A model generated the notes under the pieces. It worked only from the letters and a program-made list of their open reading frames with translations. It was not told the DNA's origin and searched no databases. The position numbers were made by a program, and so were the translations under genes. Below, piece by piece: positions 8,847 through 16,160 of a stretch of 64,000 bases of DNA. Source of the DNA: Kribbella pratensis (GTDB lineage: Bacteria > Actinomycetota > Actinomycetes > Propionibacteriales > Kribbellaceae); contig NZ_SODU01000001.1 of NCBI RefSeq assembly GCF_004366075.1, forward strand, positions 806,001 through 870,000, written 5' to 3'. Numbering within the stretch: the stretch's first letter is position 1; each line of letters opens with the position of its first letter.

Positions 8847-8914
8847 ACACCCCTCGCGTAGTGGGTTCTCCACTCGTACACCAGCAGAGAACCCCCCAAC
8901 GGCAGGGGATATCC
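8847..8914. repeat. Nested palindromic element, copy A
   Basis: This is a degenerate member of a three-copy family (others at 27143-27214 and 27390-27462). Inner arms GGGTTCTC and GAGAACCC face each other across 16 bases; the flanks CCCCTCGCGT and AGGGGATATCC correspond to outer arms that pair well in the other copies. A separate perfect palindrome, GCGAGGGG-ACA-CCCCTCGC, overlaps its left edge. It lies between convergent genes and codes for nothing visible. Confidence 0.7.
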
Positions 8915-9001
8915 GTTCGCGTTGTCAGGCGACGCCGACAAGTCCTCGGGTGGGATCGGCCGGTGTGTAGTGCGTGCGCTGGGTGCCCGCCGGCTGGGGG
9001 G

Positions 9002-9562
9002 TTACTCGCCCGAGGCTTTGCGGCGTTCGCGGTAGGCGGCTACGTGCAAGCGGTTGCCGCAGGTGCGGGCGTCGCAGTAGCGCTTGGAACGGTTGCGGGA
9101 CAGGTCGATCAGGGCGTCGTCACAGTCCGGCGCCTCGCATCTGCGGAGACGTTCACGCTCGCCGGCCGAGATGACCTGCGCCAGTGCGATCCCGCACTCC
9201 ACCGTGATCCGGCACGCCAACGACGCGCCCGCGCGGGAATAGTGGATGTGCCACGGATGCCCGTCGTGGTTGGTCAGCCGCGGAGTCGACGTACCGCGCG
9301 CGATGATCGCGTTGATCATCGTCGCCGCCGACGCGTCGGAATCCGTGGTGAACACCGGCGCGAACAACGGCCGCAGGTCGCGGACCTCGGCCAGGTCCTT
9401 GTCCGTCAGCGTATCGACCGCGCTGAACTCCCGTTCCTGGACGAACTTCTCCAGTTCCTCCAGGGTCTCCAGCGAATCGACCTGGCTGTTCGGCCCGGGC
9501 ATCGTGTTGACGAGCCGGACCAGCGTCCCGAGCGCCTGCTCGGTGTCGTGCGAGAAAGTCAC
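9002..9562 (-). CDS. CGNR zinc-finger / ABATE-domain regulator
   Basis: This 186-residue actinobacterial protein joins an ABATE-type N-terminal domain (about residues 1-130) to a C-terminal CGNR zinc finger. The finger shows a first Cys in RRCEAPDC, then RSKRYCDARTCGNRLHVAAYRERR, the family signature. CGNR proteins are thought to be DNA-binding stress regulators, but targets are rarely known. I chose the GTG at 9562, which has GGAG at a spacing of eight, over the GTG at 9568. It is divergent from tRNA-Val(CAC). Confidence 0.9.
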   Translation of the reverse strand: MTFSHDTEQALGTLVRLVNTMPGPNSQVDSLETLEELEKFVQEREFSAVDTLTDKDLAEVRDLRPLFAPVFTTDSDASAATMINAIIARGTSTPRLTNHDGHPWHIHYSRAGASLACRITVECGIALAQVISAGERERLRRCEAPDCDDALIDLSRNRSKRYCDARTCGNRLHVAAYRERRKASGE

Positions 9563-9689
9563 AATCACGTCTCCAACGCGACGGGGTCTCCGTCCTGCAG
9601 CAAGAGTAGCCCGGCCCGATTAGATCGTCGCTTCATCATGCGCTATGGTTTCACCCGCAAGACCCCACAAGAAACATCAGCACCACCCC

Positions 9690-9761
9690 GGGCGATTGGC
9701 GCAGTGGTAGCGCGCTTCGTTCACACCGAAGAGGTCACTGGTTCGAACCCAGTATCGCCCA
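9690..9761 (+). tRNA. tRNA-Val(CAC)
   Basis: The 72-nt cloverleaf has acceptor GGGCGAT/ATCGCCC and anticodon loop TTCACAC (CAC), and no encoded CCA. A TATGGT promoter element is at 9644-9649. It is a close relative of the GAC isoacceptor and is followed by the same class of hairpin and repeat. Confidence 0.97.
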
Positions 9762-9814
9762 CGAAGGCGACAGGCGACGTGTGTCCGCGGAAAGCGCGGA
9801 CCTCGTCGCCTTCG
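9762..9814 (+). terminator. Terminator hairpin of tRNA-Val(CAC)
   Basis: CGAAGGCGAC pairs with GTCGCCTTCG around an upper stem GTCCGCG/CGCGGAC with a GAAAG loop. The base matches the other two tRNA terminators while the upper stem differs completely in sequence but keeps its fold. Confidence 0.8.
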
Positions 9815-10215
9815 TCATTTGTGCGGCTGCGCTTCGCTTGCCGCGCGGCGGGGGCTCCGCCACCCGCACCCCCTTTGCGCCTTCGCTTCGCTCGGCTGCG
9901 GTGGTTGGGTTGGGCAGTTACCTCACCAGCGGTGGTTTCGTTTGTGGGTTACTCACCACACGCCGACCGCCCCTCGGTGGACGCCTTCGCTTCGCTCGGC
10001 TCCGTGGCTGGGGTGGGCAGTTACCTCACCGGCGGTGGTTTCGTTTGTGGGTCACTCACCACATCTCCGATCGGCCCTCGGTGGACGCCTTCGCTTCGCT
10101 CGGCTCCGTGGCTGGGGTGGGCAGTTACCTCACCAGCGGTGCTTTCGTTTGTGGGTTACACACCACACGCCGACCGCCCCGTGGTGGTGCCTTCGCTCCG
10201 CTCGGCTGCACGTTG
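9815..10215 (+). repeat. Dispersed tRNA-downstream repeat, copy 2, with 104-bp tandem units
   Basis: After a shared 60-base lead the unit GCCTTCGCTTCGCTCGGCT begins at 9879, 9983 and 10087, with a diverged fourth start at 10189. The periods are therefore 104, 104 and 102. Each unit also carries GGGCAGTTACCTCACC and TTTCGTTTGTGGGT. Since 104 is not a multiple of three, frames change from unit to unit, which argues against translation. The array fills the gap between tRNA-Val(CAC) and the aldo-keto reductase. Confidence 0.9.
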
Positions 10216-10246
10216 CTCGCCGCGTGGTCGGGTCTTGGGGCGAGGG

Positions 10247-11218
10247 TCAGGCGTTGTCGAGCTGGGTCGTCAGGGCGGCGTCCAGTTGTATGTCGACGGC
10301 CGCTAGGGCCTCTTCGAGTTGGGGGATTGAGGACACGCCGATGAGGGGGACTACGCCGTGGTGCATCAGCCACGCGAGGACGATCTGGTTCGGGGACACG
10401 CCGAGATCACCGGCAATCTGACGGAGCGCTTCGAAGCGGACGTACGCCGTCGGATGCGCGTACCCGCGCTGTGCCCAGAACGGCCGATCCGCACGTACAT
10501 AGGATCCTCCGAGCAACGACTGGTACGCGACCATGGTCAGATCCGGGTTCTCCGACAGATAGTCGAAGTGCTCGATACCGGCATGCTGGAAATGCGGTGT
10601 CCCGCGACGCAGGACCCCTTGTAGCGCAGGCGGATTCGGCCACAGGTAGCTCGAGTGCTGCTGAATCACGGAGTACGGCGCGACGCCCTGAGCGACCGCT
10701 GTCTGGCGTGCACGATCGAGTCGCCACGTGGCGGTGTTGCTGCACCCGACCAGATCCACGACCCCCTCCGCGGCGAGTCGGCCGAAGGCGGCAACGGTCT
10801 CGTCCAGCGGCGTACTGCGGTCGTCGATGTGTGCGTAGTACAGGTCGATCCGGTCGACACCCAACCGGCTGAGGCTTCCCTTGACCGCCGACGAAACGGC
10901 CGACGCATTCAAGCCCTCCCAGTGCGCGTCCCCCGGATCGCCCGGGACGGTCGTCCGCGCGCCGCACTTGGTCGCGATCACGAGCGAGTCGCGATTGCCG
11001 CGGGACCGCAGCCACTGCCCGAGCAGTTCCTCGCTCTCACCGCCGTGGCCGACCCACTGGTTGTAGTTGTTCGACGTATCGATGAACGTCCCGCCCGCCT
11101 CCACGAAGCGGTCCAGGATCGCGAAGGCAGTTTCCGCGGGCGTCGACGTACCGAAGTTCATCGCACCGAGACACAACGCACTGACCGGCCTGCGGTTCCC
11201 CAGAGACACCATGTCCAC
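10247..11218 (-). CDS. Aldo/keto reductase
   Basis: This is an NADPH-dependent aldehyde/ketone reductase with a TIM-barrel fold, 323 residues. It shows the catalytic Asp-Tyr pair (FIDTSNNYNQW), the lysine in VIATKCG, the RIDLYYAHIDD segment with the His-like position, and the C-terminal cofactor region VVPLIGVSSIPQLEEAL. The GTG at 11218 has GAGG seven bases upstream; an in-frame ATG at 11212 is possible. It diverges from the gene at 11275. The substrate is unknown. Confidence 0.9.
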   Translation of the reverse strand: MDMVSLGNRRPVSALCLGAMNFGTSTPAETAFAILDRFVEAGGTFIDTSNNYNQWVGHGGESEELLGQWLRSRGNRDSLVIATKCGARTTVPGDPGDAHWEGLNASAVSSAVKGSLSRLGVDRIDLYYAHIDDRSTPLDETVAAFGRLAAEGVVDLVGCSNTATWRLDRARQTAVAQGVAPYSVIQQHSSYLWPNPPALQGVLRRGTPHFQHAGIEHFDYLSENPDLTMVAYQSLLGGSYVRADRPFWAQRGYAHPTAYVRFEALRQIAGDLGVSPNQIVLAWLMHHGVVPLIGVSSIPQLEEALAAVDIQLDAALTTQLDNA

Positions 11219-11274
11219 CAGCCTGCCTCTTGGACCGCGCTCGAAGTCAACCCCGGCACGGGCAGAATGGCGCG

Positions 11275-12189
11275 ATGACGAGAGAGCCGGGTGAGGTTGC
11301 GCGGGAGTGGCAGGTGGCGGATGAGGCCGGGGACGCCGAGCGTGTCGGGCAGCTTGGGCGCGAGCTGACCGAGCTGCTGCCGGACTCCTTCGGGGCCTGG
11401 TTCGAGGCTGCTATGCACTCGAAGGCGCGGTGCGAGTGGGCGGAGGCGGCCGAGCGGAACCGGCGGGCCATGGCGCTGTTCTCCGACCAGGAGCGGCAGG
11501 AGTTCGAGGGCGCGAACCCGGCCGCCTGGAATCTCGGGATCGCCGCCACTGCTCTCGCGGACTGGGAGACCGCGCGATGGGCGTGGGCTGAGTACGGCAT
11601 CGGCACGATCGAGCCCGGTCAGGGTCCGATCGACCAGGATTTCGGCCTCACGCCGATCCGGGTCAATCCGGATCGGCCGAGTCTGCGGCACCAGGTGGTT
11701 CCGGGGTACGGCGACACCGAGGTCGTGTGGTGCTGGCGCCGGAGTCCTGCGCATGCGGTGATCTCGAGCGTGCCGCTGCCCGAGTCCGGTCATCGTTTCC
11801 GGGACGTCGTACTGCACGACGGCGAGCCGAAGGGCGAACGGGAGTTCGGCGGCCGGCAACTGGCGGTCTTCGACGAACTCGCACGGCTCCAGGACTCCGG
11901 GATGCCGACGTGGCAGGCGCAAGTGGTCGGCGCCGAGACCGAGGACGTCCACCTGCTCGCCGACCTCGCCGGACCTGCGGGGCTCGGCGTCGACAACTGG
12001 TCCGGCATCAGGGTGATGTGCTCGGACTGCTCGCATGGTTCGCCGGACGCACACGACCACGCGCCTGCCCCGACGGATGCGGCCATGCTCGGTCTGGCCG
12101 GCTCCGAAGCCGAACTGCGGACATGCCTGGACACCTGGACAGCGCAGCGGCCGCACCTCACTGTGTCGGAGCTGACGTTCCTCTGGTGA
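11275..12189 (+). CDS. Hypothetical protein with TPR-like N-terminus
   Basis: The protein has 304 residues and no named function. The first 100 residues (EWQVADEAGDAERVGQLGRE, then repeated Ala/Trp-rich helices such as NPAAWNLGIAATALADW) look like tetratricopeptide helices. The rest is a mixed alpha/beta domain with a CSDCSHG cysteine motif near residue 256, which might bind metal. There is no signal peptide or membrane segment. There is no Shine-Dalgarno site; CAGAAT ends seven bases before the ATG and could be a weak -10 for a leaderless message. It ends one base before the stop of the convergent PPOX-type gene. Confidence 0.75.
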   Translation: MTREPGEVAREWQVADEAGDAERVGQLGRELTELLPDSFGAWFEAAMHSKARCEWAEAAERNRRAMALFSDQERQEFEGANPAAWNLGIAATALADWETARWAWAEYGIGTIEPGQGPIDQDFGLTPIRVNPDRPSLRHQVVPGYGDTEVVWCWRRSPAHAVISSVPLPESGHRFRDVVLHDGEPKGEREFGGRQLAVFDELARLQDSGMPTWQAQVVGAETEDVHLLADLAGPAGLGVDNWSGIRVMCSDCSHGSPDAHDHAPAPTDAAMLGLAGSEAELRTCLDTWTAQRPHLTVSELTFLW

Positions 12190-12190
12190 G

Positions 12191-12631
12191 TCAGACGATC
12201 CAGGCGCCGTTGTCCATCAGCACGCGGTCCTTGAGTTCGTTGACCTCGCGCCAGGCCTGGATCTTCGTAGGCGTGACGCGGAAGAACGGGTAGTTCGGCA
12301 GCGGACGCGGATCGAAGCCCGCCTTCGCCGCGAACGCCGCACCCTCGGCCTCCGACACCTCCGTGATCGAGACCGTGCCGGCCACGTGGATCACGTCGCG
12401 CACCTCCCCCAGCGTCAGCTGTACGACGGGATTCGCCAGCAGGTTGCGCGCCGTCGGATTGGAGCGCGACGTCGACAGCAGCAAGGTCCCGTCGCTCCAC
12501 AGGAACGAGAGCGGCATCAGGTACGGCGTACCGTCCAGGGACGCCGTGGACACCCACGCGTCGACGTCTGCCTCCAGACGGTTCAGGGTGTCCTGCTTGC
12601 GGACCTCCAACGGGCGGGCCTCGGCCGTCAT
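12191..12631 (-). CDS. PPOX-class (split-barrel) flavin or F420 oxidase
   Basis: This 146-residue protein has the pyridoxamine-phosphate-oxidase-like split barrel used by FMN- or F420-dependent enzymes. Typical segments are DAWVSTASLDGTPYLMPL, LLLSTSRSNPTARNL and VIHVAGTVSI, with the cofactor-contacting Ser/Thr/Arg positions in the second. The size suits the short actinobacterial F420-binding subgroup; the cofactor is not determined. A GAGGAG ribosome site is six bases before the ATG. It is divergent from the sigma factor. Confidence 0.82.
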   Translation of the reverse strand: MTAEARPLEVRKQDTLNRLEADVDAWVSTASLDGTPYLMPLSFLWSDGTLLLSTSRSNPTARNLLANPVVQLTLGEVRDVIHVAGTVSITEVSEAEGAAFAAKAGFDPRPLPNYPFFRVTPTKIQAWREVNELKDRVLMDNGAWIV

Positions 12632-12739
12632 CGCTCACTCCTCTGTCACATCTGGTGCTCGTGCTCCGTCAATCGCATGACGGCGCTCGGCCGGTCAGTG
12701 TGACAGGTCAACGTACGACAGGTGAAGGATGTGGTCCGG

Positions 12740-13609
12740 ATGGGCGGGGACGACTGGCTCGCGACGCGGTTCGAGCACAACCGGGACCGGCTGCGGGGCG
12801 TCGCGTACCGGATCCTGGGGTCCGAGCCCGAGGCGGAGGACGCGGTCCAGGAGACCTGGATCCGGCTCAGTCGCAGCGACACCGCGACGATCGACAACCT
12901 GGGCGGCTGGCTGACGACCGTGGTCGGGCGGATCTGCCTGGACATGCTGCGGACTCGGCGCGGGCGGCCCGAACTGCCGGTCGCCGAGCACTCCCCGGTC
13001 CTCGCGGACGACGTCGTACCGGATCCCGAACTCGAAGCAGTACAGGCCGATTCGGTTGGGCTAGCACTGCTAGTGGTTCTCGAGACGCTGTCGCCGGCCG
13101 AGCGCCTCGCGTTCGTGCTGCACGATCTGTTCGCCGTACCGTTCGACGACATCGGGCCGATCATCGGCAAGTCCCCGGCCGCCGCCCGCCAGATCGCGAG
13201 CCGGGCGCGACGGCGGGTCCGCGGTACGCCGGAACCGACCGACGTCGACGTGGTGCGGCAGAAGGAAGTCGTCACCGCCTTCCTCGCCGCGGCCCGTGGT
13301 GCGGACTTCTCGGGACTGCTTCACGTGCTGGACCCGGAGGTCGTCGTACGGTCGGACGCGGGCGCGGCAGCCTACGGCAGTACGCCGGGACTTGCGGGAG
13401 CCGACCGGGTCGCGCAGGAGTTCTCCGGACGAGCCGCCGCCGCGAAGCTGGTGCTCGTCGACGGAATGCCTGGCCTGGTGTGGATGCAGCGCGGCGAACC
13501 GCTGATTGTGTTCTCTTTCACCGTGGTCGACGGGCGTGTCGCCGCGATCGATCTCCGAGGCGATGCGGAGTACCTCGAAAACGTCGATCTTATGTCGCTG
13601 AAGGCGTGA
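12740..13609 (+). CDS. sigJ: SigJ-like ECF sigma factor with SnoaL-like C-terminal domain
   Basis: This ECF sigma factor has 289 residues from the chosen ATG. Region 2 (about 8-75) has RLRGVAYRILGSEPEAEDAVQ, region 4 (about 110-165) has LSPAERLAFVLHDLF and the helix AAARQIASRARRR. A SnoaL_2-type domain of about 110 residues follows, which in SigJ and ECF41-type factors controls activity and replaces an anti-sigma protein. None is encoded beside it. GTG codons at 12722 and 12731 are in frame; I prefer the ATG because AAGGA stands about ten bases before it. Confidence 0.88.
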   Translation: MGGDDWLATRFEHNRDRLRGVAYRILGSEPEAEDAVQETWIRLSRSDTATIDNLGGWLTTVVGRICLDMLRTRRGRPELPVAEHSPVLADDVVPDPELEAVQADSVGLALLVVLETLSPAERLAFVLHDLFAVPFDDIGPIIGKSPAAARQIASRARRRVRGTPEPTDVDVVRQKEVVTAFLAAARGADFSGLLHVLDPEVVVRSDAGAAAYGSTPGLAGADRVAQEFSGRAAAAKLVLVDGMPGLVWMQRGEPLIVFSFTVVDGRVAAIDLRGDAEYLENVDLMSLKA

Positions 13610-13701
13610 CCGGACGGCGTGGCGAGTGGACAGAATCGGTGGGACTCGTGTGACGGATGGGGTGCGATTCAGGCTCGTGACGACCCGGTGAAATCGGGTT
13701 T

Positions 13702-13728
13702 TTGTCCGGGCGGAAAGTGCGCTACTGT
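13702..13728 (+). promoter_or_regulatory. Probable promoter of plus-strand tRNA cluster
   Basis: TACTGT at 13723-13728 is a good -10, and TTGTCC at 13702-13707 is a candidate -35 with a short 15-base spacer. The predicted start is about 13735, 33 bases before tRNA-Gly, as in the other cluster. Confidence 0.55.
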
Positions 13729-13767
13729 TCTGCTCTCGCACCGAGCGGAAACGCGGCGGAGCGCAGC

Positions 13768-13840
13768 GCGGACGTAGCTCAGTTGGTAGAGCGCAACCTT
13801 GCCAAGGTTGAGGTCGCCGGTTCGAACCCGGTCGTCCGCT
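13768..13840 (+). tRNA. tRNA-Gly(GCC), second copy
   Basis: The 73-nt gene is identical to the minus-strand copy at 7684-7756, with anticodon loop TTGCCAA. It opens the plus-strand Gly-Cys-Val cluster. Confidence 0.97.
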
Positions 13841-13889
13841 CGGAGAAGGTTCGGCAGGCCGCCGCCGCACGTGGCGGAATGGCCTCTCT

Positions 13890-13960
13890 GGTGGAGTGGC
13901 CGAGAGGCGAGGCAACGGACTGCAAATCCGTCTACACGGGTTCGAATCCCGTCTCCACCT
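13890..13960 (+). tRNA. tRNA-Cys(GCA), second copy
   Basis: The 71-nt cloverleaf has anticodon loop CTGCAAA. It differs from the copy at 7581-7651 only by the A31-T39 pair (C-G in the other copy) and one variable-loop base. Only three bases separate it from tRNA-Val, against 23 in the other cluster. Confidence 0.97.
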
Positions 13961-13963
13961 CGA

Positions 13964-14035
13964 GGACGATTGGCGCAGCGGTAGCGCGCTTCCCTGACAC
14001 GGAAGAGGTCACTGGTTCGATCCCAGTATCGTCCA
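13964..14035 (+). tRNA. tRNA-Val(GAC), second copy
   Basis: The 72-nt gene is identical to the copy at 7486-7557, with anticodon loop CTGACAC. The identity to the minus-strand cluster continues through the terminator and into the repeat. Confidence 0.97.
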
Positions 14036-14091
14036 CGAAGGCGATGGGCGAGGTGTGTCGCGCAATACTTGCGCTGACCGCCTCGCCTTCG
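14036..14091 (+). terminator. Terminator hairpin of plus-strand tRNA cluster
   Basis: CGAAGGCGA pairs with TCGCCTTCG, and an inner GCGCAA/TTGCGC stem closes on a three-base loop. The block is the same as the terminator at 7430-7485. Confidence 0.8.
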
Positions 14092-14300
14092 TCATTTGTG
14101 CGGCTGCGCTTCGCTTGCCGCGCGGCGGGGGCTCCGCCACCCGCACCCCCTTTGCGCCTTCGCTTCGCTCGGCTGCGGGGGCTGGGTTTGGCGGTTATCT
14201 CACCAGCGGTGGTTCCGTTTGTGGGTTACTCACCACATCCCCAACTGACCCCTCGGTGGACGCCTTCGCTTCGCTCGGCTGCGGGGGTTGGGTGGAGCGC
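14092..14300 (+). repeat. Dispersed tRNA-downstream repeat, copy 3
   Basis: The unit GCCTTCGCTTCGCTCGGCT occurs at 14156 and 14262, 106 bases apart. The first 65 bases match copy 1 almost exactly, apart from an extra T in the CCCCTTTGCG run. It is noncoding by the same reasoning as the other copies. Confidence 0.85.
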
Positions 14301-14321
14301 TCGGGTGCGGGGGGCTGGGTA

Positions 14322-14364
14322 GCGGGGAAAGAAATTTGCACGTGGCGACAGTTTCTTTCCCCGC
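14322..14364. terminator. Strong hairpin at the 3' end of the EamA gene
   Basis: GCGGGGAAAGAAA (14322-14334) and TTTCTTTCCCCGC (14352-14364) are perfect 13-base arms around a 17-base loop, ten bases past the stop of the minus-strand gene. On the minus strand the hairpin ends in GAAA/TTTC-rich DNA, so it may stop transcription from both sides. Confidence 0.8.
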
Positions 14365-14374
14365 TGGGCGGGTG

Positions 14375-15202
14375 CTACTGGTGGCGAGAATGGGCTGTGG
14401 CGGCTGTTAGGACTATTGCGGCTCCTGTCAGGGCTGTGAGGGTCAGGTGTTCGTGGAACATCGTGGCGGCGATGGCGGTGGCTACTACTGGTTCGAGTAG
14501 GGCTATGACTGAGGCGGTTGAGGCTTTGAGGGTTCTCAGGCCGAGGTAGAACAGGGTGTAGGCGAAGGCCGTGGGGATCAGGCCGAAGTACACGATCAAT
14601 AGCCAGCCGACGAGTGATGTCGGCAGCGCGGCGAAAGGTGCCAGGAACAAGGCGCCCGCGGTGAAGCCCAGGAGCGCGGTCGTCAGGGGGTCTGGCGTGT
14701 TGCGGTTCAGGAGCGTTGTCAGTGAGTAGCCCGCCGCGGACATCACGGCTGCTGCGATACCGGCGAGGTCGGCTGTGCCGCTGGTGGCGGAGAGCAGCAC
14801 CAGGCCGGCCAGGGCGGCGAAGAGAGCTGGGGTCAGCCGTTCGCGCGCAACGATCGTAATGAAGATCGGGGCCGCCCCCAAGGCGATCACGGTGGCTATG
14901 CCGACGCCTACACGTGGGATCGCGGTGAAGTAGCCGAGTTGGCATGCGGCCAGACCCAAACCGCTCAAGACGGGACGGAGCGGGCTGGCCACGAGCACCG
15001 GTCCGAGCGGAGCTCGGCGTACGGCGAGACGTGCGACGGCCAGCCACACAACAGCTGCGGCCAGGCGCCAGAAGGACGTGGACAGCGGCGTGAGGCCGGC
15101 GTACTGGGACAGAAGGGCGCCGGTCGGGCCGCCGGTACCCCAGGCCAGGGCGGCGAGAACGACGTAGACGAGGGCACGCCTCGTCGAGAGACGATGATGC
15201 AT
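14375..15202 (-). CDS. EamA-family (DMT) transporter
   Basis: This inner-membrane exporter of the drug/metabolite transporter superfamily has 275 residues. Two tandem EamA halves of five helices each are visible: the first opens with VVLAALAWGTGGPTGALL and the second with GIAAAVMSAAGYSL, ending with the conserved ASVIALLEPVVATAIAATMF. Members export amino acids or other metabolites. The ATG at 15202 has GGAG six bases upstream; longer frames upstream have no hydrophobic content and look spurious. It ends at a strong hairpin. Confidence 0.9.
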   Translation of the reverse strand: MHHRLSTRRALVYVVLAALAWGTGGPTGALLSQYAGLTPLSTSFWRLAAAVVWLAVARLAVRRAPLGPVLVASPLRPVLSGLGLAACQLGYFTAIPRVGVGIATVIALGAAPIFITIVARERLTPALFAALAGLVLLSATSGTADLAGIAAAVMSAAGYSLTTLLNRNTPDPLTTALLGFTAGALFLAPFAALPTSLVGWLLIVYFGLIPTAFAYTLFYLGLRTLKASTASVIALLEPVVATAIAATMFHEHLTLTALTGAAIVLTAATAHSRHQ

Positions 15203-15380
15203 CGGACACTCCGGGAAGGTGTTCGCAATGAGTGGTCGGGGCGTCTGCGAACAGCCCGAAGAAGCCCAGGCCGGAAGACCTGAGGCGCGAGGATGCCGTC
15301 CGCTAAGCGGCGGCCGGCGGAGTGATGATGCGATGCACGAACAAGACCCTAACCAGTCCCCCGGCATCGAGCGAACGGAT

Positions 15381-16124
15381 TTACATCCGCAGGTACGAGC
15401 CGCCGTTGAAGTCGAGGACGGTCCCGGTCGCGAACTCGGCTTCGCGTGACGCCAGGTACAGAATCGCGGCCGCGACCTCGGACGGGTCGGCCACACGCTC
15501 GAGCGGGCTCTCCAGCCGGCGGCGGTCGTAGCCGTCGCCGGCCAGGTTCACCGCGGCCATGTCGGTGACCGTCCAACCCGGCGCGATCGCGGTCACCGCG
15601 ATTCCCTCCGGCCCCAACGCCCGCGCCAGCGACTGCGTGAACGAAACGATCGCCGCCTTCGAGGCGCCGTACGCCGGCTGGTTCGGCTCGCCCCGGAACG
15701 CACCGCGAGACGACACGTTCACGATCCGGCCGCCGCGCGACATGTGCCGCACCGCGCACCACGTGACGTTGGACGGCCCAACGAGATTCACCGCGAGCGT
15801 GTCCGCCCATGCCTGCTGCCATTCGGCGTACGTCGTCTCGCGGATCCGGTGCGGGTGGTAGATGCCGGCGTTGTTCACGAGTACGTCGATGCCGCCCAGC
15901 GCCGTGGCGGCGTCCGAGACCATCGCCTCGATCGCCGCCGGATCCGCCAGATCTGCCTGCACCGTCAGATGCCCTGAGCCCGGCAACTCCTTCAGCACCT
16001 GCGCCGCGGAGTCCGCGGAGGCGCTGTAATGGATCGCCACCCGGTCACCCGCGGCAGCGAACGCCCGCGCCGCCGCCGCACCGATCCCCCGCGAAGCCCC
16101 CGTCACCAGCACCGATCGGTTCAT
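15381..16124 (-). CDS. Short-chain dehydrogenase/reductase (FabG-like)
   Basis: This is a classical SDR of 247 residues. TGASRGIG lies at residues 8-15, VLVNNAG around 83-89, the catalytic Ser in VNVSSRG and YGASKAA with Tyr and Lys. C-terminal segments GWTVTDM and VAAAILYLASREAEFATG are typical of the FabG-like group. AAAGGA stands eight bases before the ATG. It is separated by about 180 bases from the EamA gene downstream, on the same strand. The substrate is unknown. Confidence 0.9.
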   Translation of the reverse strand: MNRSVLVTGASRGIGAAAARAFAAAGDRVAIHYSASADSAAQVLKELPGSGHLTVQADLADPAAIEAMVSDAATALGGIDVLVNNAGIYHPHRIRETTYAEWQQAWADTLAVNLVGPSNVTWCAVRHMSRGGRIVNVSSRGAFRGEPNQPAYGASKAAIVSFTQSLARALGPEGIAVTAIAPGWTVTDMAAVNLAGDGYDRRRLESPLERVADPSEVAAAILYLASREAEFATGTVLDFNGGSYLRM

Positions 16125-16160
16125 ACGCCCGATCCTTTCATTGCTGGACAGAACAGCAAA

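Noticed and set aside
9879..10215. CRISPR-like array
   Set aside because: The units are 104 bases long and are repeated throughout; there are no short repeats with unique spacers and no cas genes.
9781..10421. Long open frames rich in Arg, Leu and Gly through the tRNA-downstream repeats
   Set aside because: They run through 104-bp units, whose length is not a multiple of three, have no ribosome site and repeat the same words in different frames, so they are not genes.
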